Source: Microdochium bolleyi
Taxonomy: Eukaryota; Ascomycota; Sordariomycetes; Xylariales; Microdochiaceae
Direction of reading: 5' to 3'
DNA length: 64,000 nucleotides
Assembly: GCA_001566295.1 (NCBI GenBank)
Contig: KQ964271.1
Span: forward strand, 228,949-292,948
Positions 32,101 to 42,611 of the stretch are shown here, piece after piece. The notes beneath the pieces are model-generated. The model did not search any database and was not told where the DNA came from. It saw only the letters and a program-made list of their open reading frames with translations. Each line of letters opens with the position of its first letter. Positions within the stretch are counted from its first letter, which is position 1. A program made the position numbers and the translations under genes.

Positions 32101-32426
32101 GCACAATCGGCCTCGTAACCAAGCCCACCACAGGTAAGTGTCAATGAGACCCTGTATACACCACCCCAACTTACTACCTGAACTACGGTACAACCACACG
32201 AGATGAGCATTACTGACTGCTCTTATGGAAAGCGGTACTCGGTCTGGTGGGATATCCAGCCCTCGGGATTCATAAGTCACTGACGGCCAAGAAGGGGAGG
32301 GACCAAGCGGTGTTGAGATCCAAGGGAGCTCAGGTCGATGCCGCAGCATCGCAGATGCACGCCCTTCAAGATGGGCAATTACGGTACATTACTACGCGAT
32401 TTCGACAGCTATACTCGGGGGCCTGA
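29170..32426 (+). CDS. UDP-sugar glycosyltransferase, sterol 3-beta-glucosyltransferase-like
   Basis: Eleven exons join in phase to 804 residues: 29170-29299, 29378-29554, 29638-29789, 29920-30290, 30358-30518, 30634-30894, 30959-31067, 31137-31487, 31557-31926, 31995-32133 and 32233-32426. The N-terminal GT28-type Rossmann half begins LNIVIHVVGSRGDVQPFIAYG; the C-terminal half holds the nucleotide-sugar signature HHGGAGTT (His429-Thr436). The family attaches glucose to sterols or similar lipids from UDP-glucose. Unlike Atg26 enzymes it has no room for PH and GRAM domains: only about 100 residues, including PPPYYEL and DGRLDINL, precede the catalytic part. A long C-terminal extension (about residues 590-804) has Gly/Ala-rich text and GFYRGITGFAIQPWQGAKQEG, resembling the conserved tail of fungal short forms and of Vps13-type proteins. 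Acceptor unknown. Confidence 0.92.
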
Positions 32427-34385
32427 TATTTGACATGAGGCGTCATCAATGAATACGACTTTGCTGCGATGGCCTGCATGTCCATACCCAATTCGGAGAT
32501 TAGATCCCCTGATCTGAGCCGACCACAGACTGGCGCTAGAAGAGACGCGAAGTTTTCATTCAGACTGGAAAACTGGCACAGAAGCCCCATCTCGAAGAAT
32601 ACAACACGTAACCTCCTCGTTCCTGTCATGTGGGTCATCAGCAATGGGCGATGCCGTTGCTGATAGTGCAGTACTCGCAGCGCGTCAAAGCCTTACACCT
32701 TGCACCTATCGCGAGGCATCGCGGCCTACCTGATGCTGCGGATATGTAGGCTGCTTGTGCTGATGAATCATAGATGGAGCCTGGCAACTTTGTCCCGGCC
32801 GATCTTCTCCGCTGTTGGTCGTGGGTGCCCATGAGTACATTGCGATAAGGAACAAGGCAAATAAGCGGACTGCCTTCACTTGCTATGGGATTGTTACTTG
32901 TATATAGTGGGCAAAAACACGTAGTCCATACTTCATACGTCCTCCAAGTCTTCCTATGCAGATGGGGGACAGTGACATTGAGCAGGCAAGCCACGTAGTG
33001 GTGCGCCCCTGGTACCGCTGAGTCAGTATTCATAGCTCTTTCAGAGCATACGAACCGAGTTTGAAGTGCTTGCAGTCATTCTTTTAGACCCTTTTCTCAA
33101 GACGGACGACTATCAATTACCACTGATGAAATCACATGTTCCAAGCTCTGTCGAGCGCAGGAACGTTACTTGCACGAAACGATACAGATACTGTTGTGAA
33201 GTGCAACTTTCCCGTCTGTGAACCAATCTGTCGCATGCATGTAAACAGCGATGACAAGACCTTGCCTACCCCCCCCCCGCGCTAAACAGCCTTGCCGCTG
33301 CCGCACCGCGTGTGACCACCTTCTCCGCGACCGAGAGACACCTACCCGTCCTCAGTCCTGGACCGCCAGCAGCTCCAAAGAACACCGCCTACATGCCAGC
33401 CTTGCTGATGGTACACTTGGTTGTTTGGATCTCTGCTCTTTCCGGCTGGATCAGTTTAGTATCGCGAGCCAGGATGGTCAGTGCCTCAGAGCATGGCAAC
33501 GCCTCGTTATCATCCATGGGCGAGGTTGTTAGACATGGCTTGGCTGATGGACTGCTCCGGCTGCAGATTGTACTTCTCTGTTTTGCCTCGAAATGCGTAG
33601 TTTTGTGATTTTCTCCCATGGCCAATAGAGCGAGGGGCGCTCCCATTCGATGCTCTTTGCTGCTCCCGTGCCGACGCAAAAGATAATCTTTGTGAAGATG
33701 TCAACAGATAAGGCGAGGCCAGACAGCAGGCAAAGACAGGCAGCGCAAGAGCGATACGGCGATCTAGACACTAAAAGATGAGACATGTACCATCAAGCTG
33801 AACCCGAAGAACCGGCCAGCCCTACCTAGCGAATGACACTCCCCGATAGGGGGTCCGACTTGAGACATTGATCTGGCTGGGCTGAGCTGAAAAGGATGTA
33901 ATGGCACGCACGATAATCTCCGAGGGGCTGCTCCCTTCGGTCACCTGACGACGTTTGAACGCGCCTGTGTCTCGTGGCGTTTCCCTTGCTGCCGAGATTT
34001 GTGATGCCCCTCGCGGAATAATGCCTTGACAGACATGCAACATCTTGAGCATCAACAGTGGCTGAGACTGGCACACCTTCGCGCAAGTCAGACTACCGAA
34101 TAAAGCTGGAATTTCCCAAATTGAGTCGTTCATGGCAAGCACCAAGGGGTGCTTGAGGCGGGTGAACAATCGTCTCTGACCGGTCTAAACAAGCATCCCT
34201 TCCGGATTCTTTGCCCCTTAAGAAGGTGGCTGCACGTCAATGGACTTTCTGACTCGAGCACAAGCCCGCTGGAGCGCAGGAGTTTGAGTGCGTCCGGGCT
34301 GTACTCGTAGAGTCTGTTGGAGGCCGGGTCTCAGGGCCAAGAATGAACCAGGTGCTTGAGGGAAGCAACATGACCGCGTCGCATG
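32427..34385. other. Two-kilobase gene-free stretch
   Basis: I find no convincing coding frame, RNA gene or strong repeat. A short C run is present near 33270. The region may be intergenic spacer or strongly eroded mobile DNA. Confidence 0.45.
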
Positions 34386-34392
34386 TATATAT
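34386..34392 (+). promoter_or_regulatory. Probable TATA box of the Cys-rich/acidic orphan gene
   Basis: TATATAT lies about 95 bases before the ATG at 34486. Confidence 0.4.
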
Positions 34393-34485
34393 CTACTCCC
34401 TCGTGCTGGCCGCTCACAAGCTCTGGAAGGCTACATCCGCGGAAAGAGCCATTATTCACGCAATACACACGGCCACAAAGTCAAG

Positions 34486-36096
34486 ATGGGCCAGGAGACG
34501 AGCTGCCTCTTGCCTGAGGTAGGCACCTGCACCGCGGCACCATACGCCCTGTATACCAACCCCGTCCTGCCCAGCACTGCCGGGCGGCAATGCCCACTGC
34601 CCGGCTTCATCTCGTCTAACTCTGTCGCGTACTACCTCCCAGTCCCCGCGACAGTATGCGGGGGCGGCTGCTGCGGCAACTGCAAGGCCTACATCGCACA
34701 AGTGTCGACCTTCGCCAACTTTGCCGCCGTGACCTGCTACTACTACTCCACGCAGCTGACGTCTCCGACCACGACGAGCCTCTGCGCCACCAATTTCGAT
34801 CTGTACGACGACCAGTACGTCTACTACCGCGACGACGTCCAGGGCTGCTTCGCGAGCTCGTCCACCGCGGCCGAGCGTTTCTGCAGCTACGCCCTGAGCC
34901 GGCCCGGCCCGACCGCCACGTCGCTCATGACGAGCAGCTACTGCACGCCTCCGGCCCGGCCACGACCTGCCGGCGGCGGTGGCGGGCAGCAGCTGCCGCA
35001 GGAGACCGCGGGACTGGCATTCCCCATCCTGGGCGTGCAAGCCCCCGATGACGGACAAGCAGCAGCAGCAGCAATGCCTATCCCCCAACCCCTTGCCGTC
35101 GCCACCGCCGCGGGCGCTGCAGGGATCACCCCTTTCCCCGCACCGATGCCGACGGGCAGACCACCCCGTGGGGGCCCCGAGCTCGATCCTGAGTCCGAGC
35201 TCAAAGGGGTGCCGCAGCTGGGCGCCCGCGCAGCCTCGGCGCCGCCGCCGGCGTGTCTCGACACGGTCGCCTTCCCGCGCTGGAACGTGGCCTCGGCGTG
35301 CAGCTGCCTGCTCACGCCGTACTCGGCGACCGCGACGCGGACGGTGCTCACGTCGGTGCAGAAGTCGCCCGTGCCGACGTTCCGGCCGCGCGTCGGGGTC
35401 GACGGCGACACCTCCGTCATGGGCAAGCAGTTCCTGCTGCTCAGCCGAAACGTGACGGACGTCCAGGGCAATGTGCGGCGGGCGCTGATATACAGCAGGC
35501 GCAGGAGTGACAGGGCTGCCAGGGTAGCCCGGGCGGATGAGGGAGAAGAGGATGAGGAAGACGAAGAGCACGAGGAGCACGAGGGGGAGGAGGAGGATGG
35601 CCTTGGTGATGGGGACGACTACGATGACGAAGATGAGGATGATGTGGATGATACTGGACACGGCGCGAGGAGCGCACCCAGCGAGCGCGCGGTCGGCCAG
35701 GGCGTGGCCATGCACGTCAACTCCGAGGGCCGGCTGTTCATTGTGAGCCAGAAGCTCAACTACCTGAGGCCGTACGGGCAGATCACGCTGCTCAAGATGG
35801 CCGGCGGGCAGACGGTGCTGGGGCAGCACGCCAAGGGCACAGGGTCCTCGCCGGACCCGGACGCGCTGTACGACTGCGTCGCGCCGCAGCAGGAGGACGG
35901 CCGGGCGCTGCAGTGCAAGCTGCGCGACGGGTCCCTCGCCGTGTTCTCCGAGGTGAGGATCCCGGGCCCCAAGAAGAAGAACCGGCCACACGTCTATGCT
36001 ATTGCTGTGGGCCGGTCGCGGGTCAAGGGGGCAAGGACTCTGACGCTCCGTGTTAGCCGGAGGGGGACGGTGCTTGTGGGATGCGGGTCGGGGTAG
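34486..36096 (+). CDS. Orphan protein with Cys-rich N-terminus, low-complexity centre and acidic tract
   Basis: A single uninterrupted frame of 536 residues; I do not recognise the family. Residues 1-155 are Cys- and Tyr-rich (SCLLPEVGTC, CGGGCCGNC, CYYYSTQ, YDDQYVYY, FCSYAL, YCTPP), which suggests disulfides and an extracellular or lumenal domain, yet no signal peptide is visible at the chosen ATG. Residues about 160-260 are Pro/Ala/Gly-rich. Residues about 345-390 are an acidic run of Glu and Asp. The final 140 residues look folded and beta-rich (AVGQGVAMHVNSEGRLFIVSQKL, GQITLLKM, VYAIAVGRSRV). An upstream exon coding a signal peptide is possible. A long minus-strand frame overlaps it but is Arg- and Pro-rich and looks like a GC shadow. 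Confidence 0.7.
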   Translation: MGQETSCLLPEVGTCTAAPYALYTNPVLPSTAGRQCPLPGFISSNSVAYYLPVPATVCGGGCCGNCKAYIAQVSTFANFAAVTCYYYSTQLTSPTTTSLCATNFDLYDDQYVYYRDDVQGCFASSSTAAERFCSYALSRPGPTATSLMTSSYCTPPARPRPAGGGGGQQLPQETAGLAFPILGVQAPDDGQAAAAAMPIPQPLAVATAAGAAGITPFPAPMPTGRPPRGGPELDPESELKGVPQLGARAASAPPPACLDTVAFPRWNVASACSCLLTPYSATATRTVLTSVQKSPVPTFRPRVGVDGDTSVMGKQFLLLSRNVTDVQGNVRRALIYSRRRSDRAARVARADEGEEDEEDEEHEEHEGEEEDGLGDGDDYDDEDEDDVDDTGHGARSAPSERAVGQGVAMHVNSEGRLFIVSQKLNYLRPYGQITLLKMAGGQTVLGQHAKGTGSSPDPDALYDCVAPQQEDGRALQCKLRDGSLAVFSEVRIPGPKKKNRPHVYAIAVGRSRVKGARTLTLRVSRRGTVLVGCGSG

Positions 36097-37606
36097 AAAT
36101 GGTGTTTTATTGTTGCAGGCTGTCGGGCGTAAGGAGTCTTGTTTTCTTGGGAAAGATGCTCGAGCTCTTTTTAGCGGAATGCTGCAGAATCTAGATTCTG
36201 CTTCAGTGTGGAGAGAGTGTTCGCGAATCCCATTGTCGGCCTCCGAGAGAGCAGAACACGTGCCATCCGTCCCCGTGCTTTGCGGACTGCTGCACTGAGT
36301 CGCTGCCGCGGGCGCACCGCCCACATCGGGGAGGATTCTCATCAAACCACGAGTGCATCGAACGCACGCTGCGAATCCTGGGTCATTCATACCGGCTGCA
36401 ATTTTCGTGGCGTTCCTGAATGAAGGCCATGCGACGAGAATGGAGGCGTCCATGTAAGCGTGTGAGAGATCCTTCGACCGGACTACCTGCCTATACGAGC
36501 GCCGACACGAAAAGGCTTGGCACTATAAAGTCATCTTATTGGAAAAGGGGAACGGCGGAGAGGTTAGTCAGAGTGCTGCTGCCTCTTCTAGGCCCCCATC
36601 GTCCGATGCTACATAATCCAGGGGCCTGCATGTGCTAGGACCAACAAGAGGTGTGCGGGCTCAGCTATCACTCAAATAGGACTTCAGTCTCGTGGCAAGC
36701 AGCCTGGTGCCTGGTTTAGAGAAGACTTCAGCTCGCCCAACGGGAAATAATGCTCAAGTGAGGTTAAGTCCGAGAGCCGTGACCCTGTCGTTGCATTAGC
36801 CTGACTCCGAGTACATCCATAGCTTACCTTTGTTGCCTTTTGTTGGTGAGAAGAGCGTCGCATACAGGTTGGTCCAGTGTCTTGGCAGTCGGTCGTGATT
36901 TGTCACCGTAGTCTGACATACAACAGCGCTGCATACAGCTTACCGAGCGGGGACGTGGTTGGACCCCGGCGGCAAAGTAAGCCTCGCCGGGTTGTCCCGC
37001 GGTCGACCGGGAATAGGGTACACTTGGCTCCCGGGGTATTGCTCTCTGCTCTGCGGGCGTGCGGCCCCTGCCTGCATTGGAATGTTGCACTTGCCAGCCC
37101 CTGTTCCCTCTATCGTGGACTCGTATGTGTCGTATAGGGCAACCACTCAGGAGCAACGGTAATTAATCATGAAGACAGCCGGGGTGAGTTCCGTGGTCTA
37201 GATCCAAGCAACTCACAAGGGGCAACGCTATGCCTCTAAGCTGCCAAGACCAGCAGGGCTGCTGCACAATAGCGCAGCTCGGTTGTTGGCCGTAACACTG
37301 CGACATATGTCTACCAACTTCTGTGAGAACTGGGGATATGGCGGCAAGAACCATCTCAACAGATGCTGACAGCATCGAGCTTGGGGGCCAAAGACCTAGA
37401 GTTGCAGCTCCCACAAGCCACCGACTGAACTGTGACCGTAGTTCCTTAGTCTGTCAGCGTCGCAACCTCGGGATTCTGTAAGCTGTTCTCCAAAGGAAAG
37501 CCCGAAGGACCACGCCGAGTAGATTCACGTCTGCGGGAACGATCATGTCGCCAAGCTTTCCAAGACATCGTGAAGATGCTTATGCGATACCAGCGTTCAG
37601 AAACAA
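36097..37606. other. Intergenic, no gene seen
   Basis: About 1.5 kb before the serine protease promoter. It contains a perfect 18-bp palindrome (36184-36201). No coding frame is supported. Confidence 0.45.
36184..36201. repeat. Perfect 18-bp palindrome
   Basis: GCAGAATCTAGATTCTGC reads the same on both strands. It lies about 90 bases past the stop of the orphan gene. It could be a dimer-binding site or cruciform; its role is unknown. Confidence 0.5.
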
Positions 37607-37613
37607 TATAAAA
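37607..37613 (+). promoter_or_regulatory. TATA box of the trypsin-like protease gene
   Basis: TATAAAA, 124 bases before the ATG at 37731, followed by a C/A-rich leader. Confidence 0.6.
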
Positions 37614-37730
37614 GACCTCGACGATCGTCTCTAGAATGACCACAAATCTCAACATCACCAACCTCTGCACCCCAGCTCCGTCCGACACTATAATCCTCGC
37701 GTCTAATCACTGAAATCACTTCCCGTCACC

Positions 37731-38962
37731 ATGGTCGCTACCACTATCCTCAACGGCCTTGTCGCCGCTCTGGCCATGGGCTCGAGCGTCTCTGCCCTCC
37801 CCTCCTCCCGGCGCGACGATGCTAGTGCCTCTGACACCACCACAGTCCACTACCACGGTGTCGATTATGAGGTCGGCTTCGACCCTGCCGGCGCGGCCAC
37901 GATCTTCGCCAACTCCGCCGCGCCCACAGGCCCGATCCAGGCTGTCAGCCCAGCGGACTTTGCCGGCGTCATGGGCGTCAGCAACGCTGCCGAGGCCGTC
38001 AACTTCTTCGTCGGCTCCGAGCCCCAGTCCGGCGCCGCTGCTGCTGCTGACAAGCGTGCCGTTGTGGACTCGTTCCGCAACACCAACTCCGACTTCCCGT
38101 ACAGAACCATTGGGCGTTTCACTTGGCCCGAGGGCATTGTATGCTCAGGCACACTTGGTTCGTAGACTTCAGGAGCAGCAAGTATAGAGAGCCCGGTTCC
38201 ACTAACTTGACCTCACACAGTTGGACCTCGTCTCGTCCTGACAGCAGCTCACTGTATCCCGTACGTTTCCCCTGGTCCACACTCCGCGTTCTTTCCATTC
38301 ATAGTACGCTCAGCTAACCACCCTGATACAGCGAGGACAACCACGCCATCTCCTTCAGCCCGTTCTACAACGACGGCAACGACAGCATGTTTGGCACTTA
38401 CTGGCCGACACACTACTTCAAGATCTCGCGCGGCGAGGGCGACTGCGGGCTCAAGACCGATTGGGCCATCGTCATTCTCGGCGACCGCGTCGGCGACCGC
38501 CTGGGCTACCTCGGCGCCCGTACGCCCGCGGACGACATGAAGAACTGGCCGTTTGTCCACACCTGTGGCTATCCCGCTGCCAAGGTGAGCTCCTTCCCCC
38601 GTCTAGCCCAAGCCTCCCCTACCTTCTCTCTGCACCTATGCCCCCTCTTCTCTTCTCTTCCGGATCTGAGCCTAACCTTCGACTCCCGACAGGACAACGC
38701 ACGGAACCAGTACTGCCACAACGACTCGACTATGGACCGCTACGGCGGCTGCGGCGCCGACGGCCCGGCCTGGACCAACGCCGCCGTCACGGGCGGCCAG
38801 AGTGGCTCTTCCATGTGGGCGCCCTGGGGCTTTACTCCTTACCACGTCTTTGGCGTCGCATCCGTCGCGTACTTCTCGGGCGGCCAGCACGTCGGCTCGG
38901 GCTGGGCGGCAGGCCAGGAGATCGTCGACGCCGTGGGCAGGCTACGCAACGAGTTCCAGTAG
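37731..38962 (+). CDS. Secreted trypsin-fold serine protease (S1, V8/glutamyl-endopeptidase-like)
   Basis: Four exons, 37731-38157, 38221-38260, 38332-38584 and 38693-38962, join in phase to 329 residues. Residues 1-22 are a signal peptide (NGLVAALAMGSSVSALP). A propeptide runs to about residue 109, where Lys108-Arg109 offers a Kex2-type cut before AVVDSFRN. The triad is visible: His153 in LVLTAAHC, Asp199 in KTDWAIVIL and Ser277 in GGQSGSSMW. The GxSGSxM environment, rather than GDSGGP, points to the V8/glutamyl-endopeptidase branch (S1B-like) found in many fungi. Cys pairs (AAHC, HTCGYP, YCHND, GGCGAD) suggest disulfides. The 40-base second exon is very small but fits the conserved His-loop exactly. 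Likely acts outside the cell; specificity is not determined by eye. Confidence 0.92.
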
Positions 38963-39936
38963 ATTTTCTCTTCAAAACATAGAGGGAAGGAGACAGTAGG
39001 GATCGGGGAGGATTGGGGAAGTGAAACACGGTCGCTATAGTTTCTGACACAGTCCTTGGCTCGGTGTAGAGGATACATGAGGAGACACGATCCAGGCCTG
39101 GCTACAAATCACTTATAACTTCTCAGCGTATATATTAGCACACAAGATTAGCTCCTGAATATATGGAGGCCTACTCAGAACACAATGTCTGTCAAAGCTG
39201 CTGGGCATTGTACGGTCACTAAGACGATGCCTGCCCTCGAGTCCTGATGTCCTGTCTGTTCGAGGGTGACGTGGAACAATCTCACAACTCGGCTAGGCAC
39301 TTGCTGGAACGTTGTCAATGTTGATATGCGAATGATGAATGTGTGACTTGCATCAAGCCACTGACTGCCGTTTTGAAGGCGAGATAGCCCTACGCGATAA
39401 GTCTTGATTCTTTAGCATGCTAAAGCATGTTGGATGGCGATATGCTTCTGTCGACCTCGTCCAAGCCAAATGTCGTTCAAAGTGCATGATAGCGGCCCAG
39501 AATCGCAGCGTTACGTGACCAGGTTGATGCAAATGACTGAGACGGTACAGCGGCATTCATACCGTATTGTACTGAAGACTAGTCGCGTCTAAACTTTGCG
39601 CGTGCTAAACACCACTGCACGCTCGTACTGCCTCTTCGCGGAGTCGGACGCATTAGCGCCAGCCACCCCCCGCACGCAGAGACAATAAGCTGAGAAACAT
39701 ACTTCGAACTTGCTTGAGTGGCTGGGAAGCAGGCGGTTCAACTGGATTGTCGTGCTGAGGCGGGGGACTTTGCGACTATTTAAGAGCAGCTGCGTCGCGC
39801 CCGCACCCTCCCGCTGCTCACAAATCTGTAGAGGTCCATCGCCATAACCACTTCGAATCCGCGCCACACTTACACTCGAGAGACACAAGTAAACCATCTT
39901 GCCCAAAACACAATAATACTCCCACACACACACACA
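38963..39936. other. Intergenic region with a CA repeat at its end
   Basis: No gene is supported. A (CA)n stretch at about 39922-39936 adjoins the RidA start codon, within its leader. Confidence 0.5.
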
Positions 39937-40335
39937 ATGTCCAAAGAAGCCCAGTTCTTCAACTACCCCGGCACCGAGTCCAACGCGCAGCTCTACCACT
40001 ACTCGCAGGCGCTGCGCGTCGGCAACACCCTACGCACCTCGGGCCAGGGCGGATGGGACGCGAGCGGCGCCCTCGCGGCAGACCCCAAGGCGCAGATTGA
40101 CCAGGCGCTGCAGAATGTGCTCGCGGCCCTGCGCGCCGCCGAGCCCGCCGCGACGTGGCGCAACGTGGTCTCGGTGCGCAGCTACCACACCGACCTCGCG
40201 ACCACGTTCGAGATGATGCCCGCCGCGTTCAAGGCGCTGGACCCGGACCACAGGCCGCTCTGGACGTGTGTCGAGATCAGGAGGCTCGCGCTGGAGGAGA
40301 TGACGGTGGAGATCGAGGTTGAGGCGTTGTTGTAA
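39937..40335 (+). CDS. RidA/YjgF/Rid-family protein
   Basis: A single-exon gene of 132 residues, the usual size of this family. It begins with YPGTESNAQLYHYSQALRVGNTLRTSGQGGWD, the typical first hairpin, and continues with QIDQALQNVLAALRAA and a buried VVSVRSYHTDL strand; near the end WTCVEIRRLALEEMTVEIEVEAL matches the closing strand, where the family usually has a Thr/Cys-V-x-V-x-x-L pattern and an Arg-like anion ligand (here IRRLAL). Rid proteins form trimers and hydrolyse reactive enamines/imines such as 2-aminoacrylate; other subfamilies have different activities. Whether this one is a true deaminase or a Rid-like orphan cannot be told. No targeting signal is obvious, so cytosolic is likely. 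Confidence 0.85.
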   Translation: MSKEAQFFNYPGTESNAQLYHYSQALRVGNTLRTSGQGGWDASGALAADPKAQIDQALQNVLAALRAAEPAATWRNVVSVRSYHTDLATTFEMMPAAFKALDPDHRPLWTCVEIRRLALEEMTVEIEVEALL

Positions 40336-41441
40336 TTGGGATGCAGGGCTCTGGGAGTGCGAATAGTGTTAAATCTGGGTCTTGCGAAATACACTGAACT
40401 CCGGCCTGTACGTCAAGCTTTCTAGCAATAAGTCTGTACTCGACAACACCTTCAAGATTTCGAAATTGAGCAAGATAATCATGTGACATTGACCAGACAT
40501 CAGGGCCGGAACAAAATTGCAACTTGTCTGCCTTCGATTCAAGACAAAAGGGACTTCGTGCCTTACTTCCAAGAAGAGTCAGGGTTGCTATTCAACGAAA
40601 TGGGACATATAATCAAATGCTCCTTCTTGCGCAGCCGTCTCGCATTGACTCGTCATGCTGGCTAGAGGTCACCCAGTGCTCTTCATTCTAGGGTTGCCGG
40701 ATCTCACTGTGCCTGTTCCACTTCGGGCGCATCTAGAGGAGAGACGCTGTTTGTACAACACCACGTGAACTTCTGGAGACCATGTGAAGAGTTCTCCCAT
40801 CCAGCCCGGCCCAAGGCCCTACGCCGTGCTGATTTATCTGAGACATCAGGTACACTAGCTGGAGGTCGACTCCATGGATTTCCGAACATGCGGACATAGC
40901 ACGAGAGCCATACAATTTTTTTCTGAGACGCTTCAAGCAAACACTTTCTTATGACGATACGTACATCTTATTCTTCAATCCATGGTGCATGCCACTGAGC
41001 CATGCCGCCAAAAGATATCGTGTCTGGCAATTCCCATCGCGAACTCACTGTGATTGGAACCCGTTTAGACCCAACCATCGCGTGGCATTGTGGAGTGCGG
41101 CGCGTCCGCTTCGTGTCTCACATTTGACTTTGGCCATGCCAGACTCGCCACGCTGTCAGCGCTAGAAGGCTAAGCTAGATCCTACCTGCTCATTCCATCG
41201 GAAGGCTCGAGTGCGGAGAGGGCCTAGAACGGACAGGCTGTGCTGAAGAAACTCTGCTCGCGAGTGAGCGTCAAGCTTTCGGCCCGGCGACGGCAATGCA
41301 CACGTGGTGGAGGCAGCACTGCATAAAGCTGCTACGAACCGGCTTTATCTTGGACCCGATTCCGTGGCGTGTGTCTCTTCTCATTCACTGGCAGGGTATC
41401 GTCATTGCATAGTCCCTCCGAGTACCTCAACCTCACCAGCA
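40336..41441. other. Intergenic, no gene seen
   Basis: About 1.1 kb with only short unsupported frames. The right end is C-rich leader sequence of the GH114 gene. Confidence 0.45.
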
Positions 41442-42442
41442 ATGCATTTCCAGCTATCCCATACCCGGGCAATCGCCGCCACCTTGCTCCTTGCCCTCTC
41501 CTCTCTCCCTCTTTCAGCTTCCGCCGAAGACACAGCGTCATCCGCAGCCAAGACCCCGTGGCAGCCCGCCCTCGGCACGCCCTGGCAGATCATCCTGGGC
41601 GGAAAGATCAACCCGTCCTCGCCGTACCTCAAGACCGTACCCGTGATCGACGGCGACCTCTTCGCCAATACCAAGGACGGGACCGACGCGGCCACCATTT
41701 TCGGTGCGCTGCGCCGGCAGAACAAGAAGATCATCTGCTACTTCAGCGCGGGGACGTACGAGCCGTACCGGCCGGACTCGAAGCAGTACGACAAGCGCGA
41801 CCTGGGCGCGACGCTGCCCGAGTGGCCGGACGAGCGGTGGGTCGATATCCGTAGCGAGCGCGTGCGGACGATCATCAGGAAGAGGATCGAGCTGGCGGCG
41901 AAGATGGGGTGTGACGCGGTCGATCCGGATAACATGGACGGATATGTGAGTTGCAGAGTCACACGTTTCGACTGCACCACTGCTACCACAACGCTGCATA
42001 CGCTAACATGTAGCATCACCTTCACCAGGCCAACCAGAAAGGCGGCGGCTTCACTCCGCCTCTGACCGAGCAGGACTCGATCGACCTGGTGCGCCTTATG
42101 TCGGCCCACGCCGCGTCTCTAGGCATGTCGATCGGGCTCAAGAACGCGCTGAGCATCATCCCGCGCGTCGTCGACGCCGTACAGTTTGCCGTCAACGAGG
42201 AGTGCGCCGCGTACAGCGAGTGCGCCGCCATGAAGCCCTTTCTCGACAAAGGGAAGCCCGTGTTCCACATCGAGTACCCCAAGCAGGCTGGTTCGGCTAA
42301 AGGGGTGACGCCCGCGAGCAGGCTGAAGAAGTGGTGCGATGGCGGCAAGGACGGGAGCGCGAAGAAGTTCTCGACGGTGGTCAAGACGTACGATCTGGAT
42401 GCGTGGACGCAGACTTGCGATGGGAAAGTCTGGAAGTCTTGA
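41442..42442 (+). CDS. Secreted glycoside hydrolase family 114 (endo-alpha-1,4-polygalactosaminidase-like)
   Basis: Two exons, 41442-41945 and 42029-42442, join in phase to 305 residues. Residues 1-28 are a signal peptide (AIAATLLLALSSLPLSASA). The TIM-barrel motifs of the GH114/GHL10-like fold are present: PWQIILGGKIN, VPVIDGDLFAN, KKIICYFSAGTYEPYRPD, the substrate-cleft Asp-rich GCDAVDPDNMDGY at the first exon end, and GLKNAL, then FAVNEECAAY and KPVFHIEYP. This family cuts alpha-1,4-linked galactosamine polymers such as fungal galactosaminogalactan. An alternative acceptor at 42013 would add five residues (HHLHQ) but lies too close to the branch point CTAAC, so 42029 is preferred. Secreted; it may remodel the fungus's own matrix or attack other fungi. 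Confidence 0.9.
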
Positions 42443-42611
42443 GGATGTGAGAGGGCGCGATGGCAGTGTATGACAATCTAGCCGTAAGAAAACCCAGAAA
42501 GGATACCAGTCAACAGACTAAGGTGTCGCAATGGAAGCATCCCACATATTCCGAAAGAAGACCTATCTCGCTGTTGTTACCATCCTTTTGAATATGGAAA
42601 CAGCGGCTAGT

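Noticed and set aside
34456..36453. Long minus-strand frame of 665 codons over the orphan gene
   Set aside because: Its product is Arg-, Ala- and Pro-rich with frequent low-complexity runs, while the plus-strand frame has patterned Cys and Tyr; it is a GC-driven shadow.
42014..42028. Upstream acceptor of the GH114 intron adding HHLHQ
   Set aside because: The branch point CTAAC ends only a few bases before that AG, too close for efficient splicing; the next CAG at 42028 is well placed.
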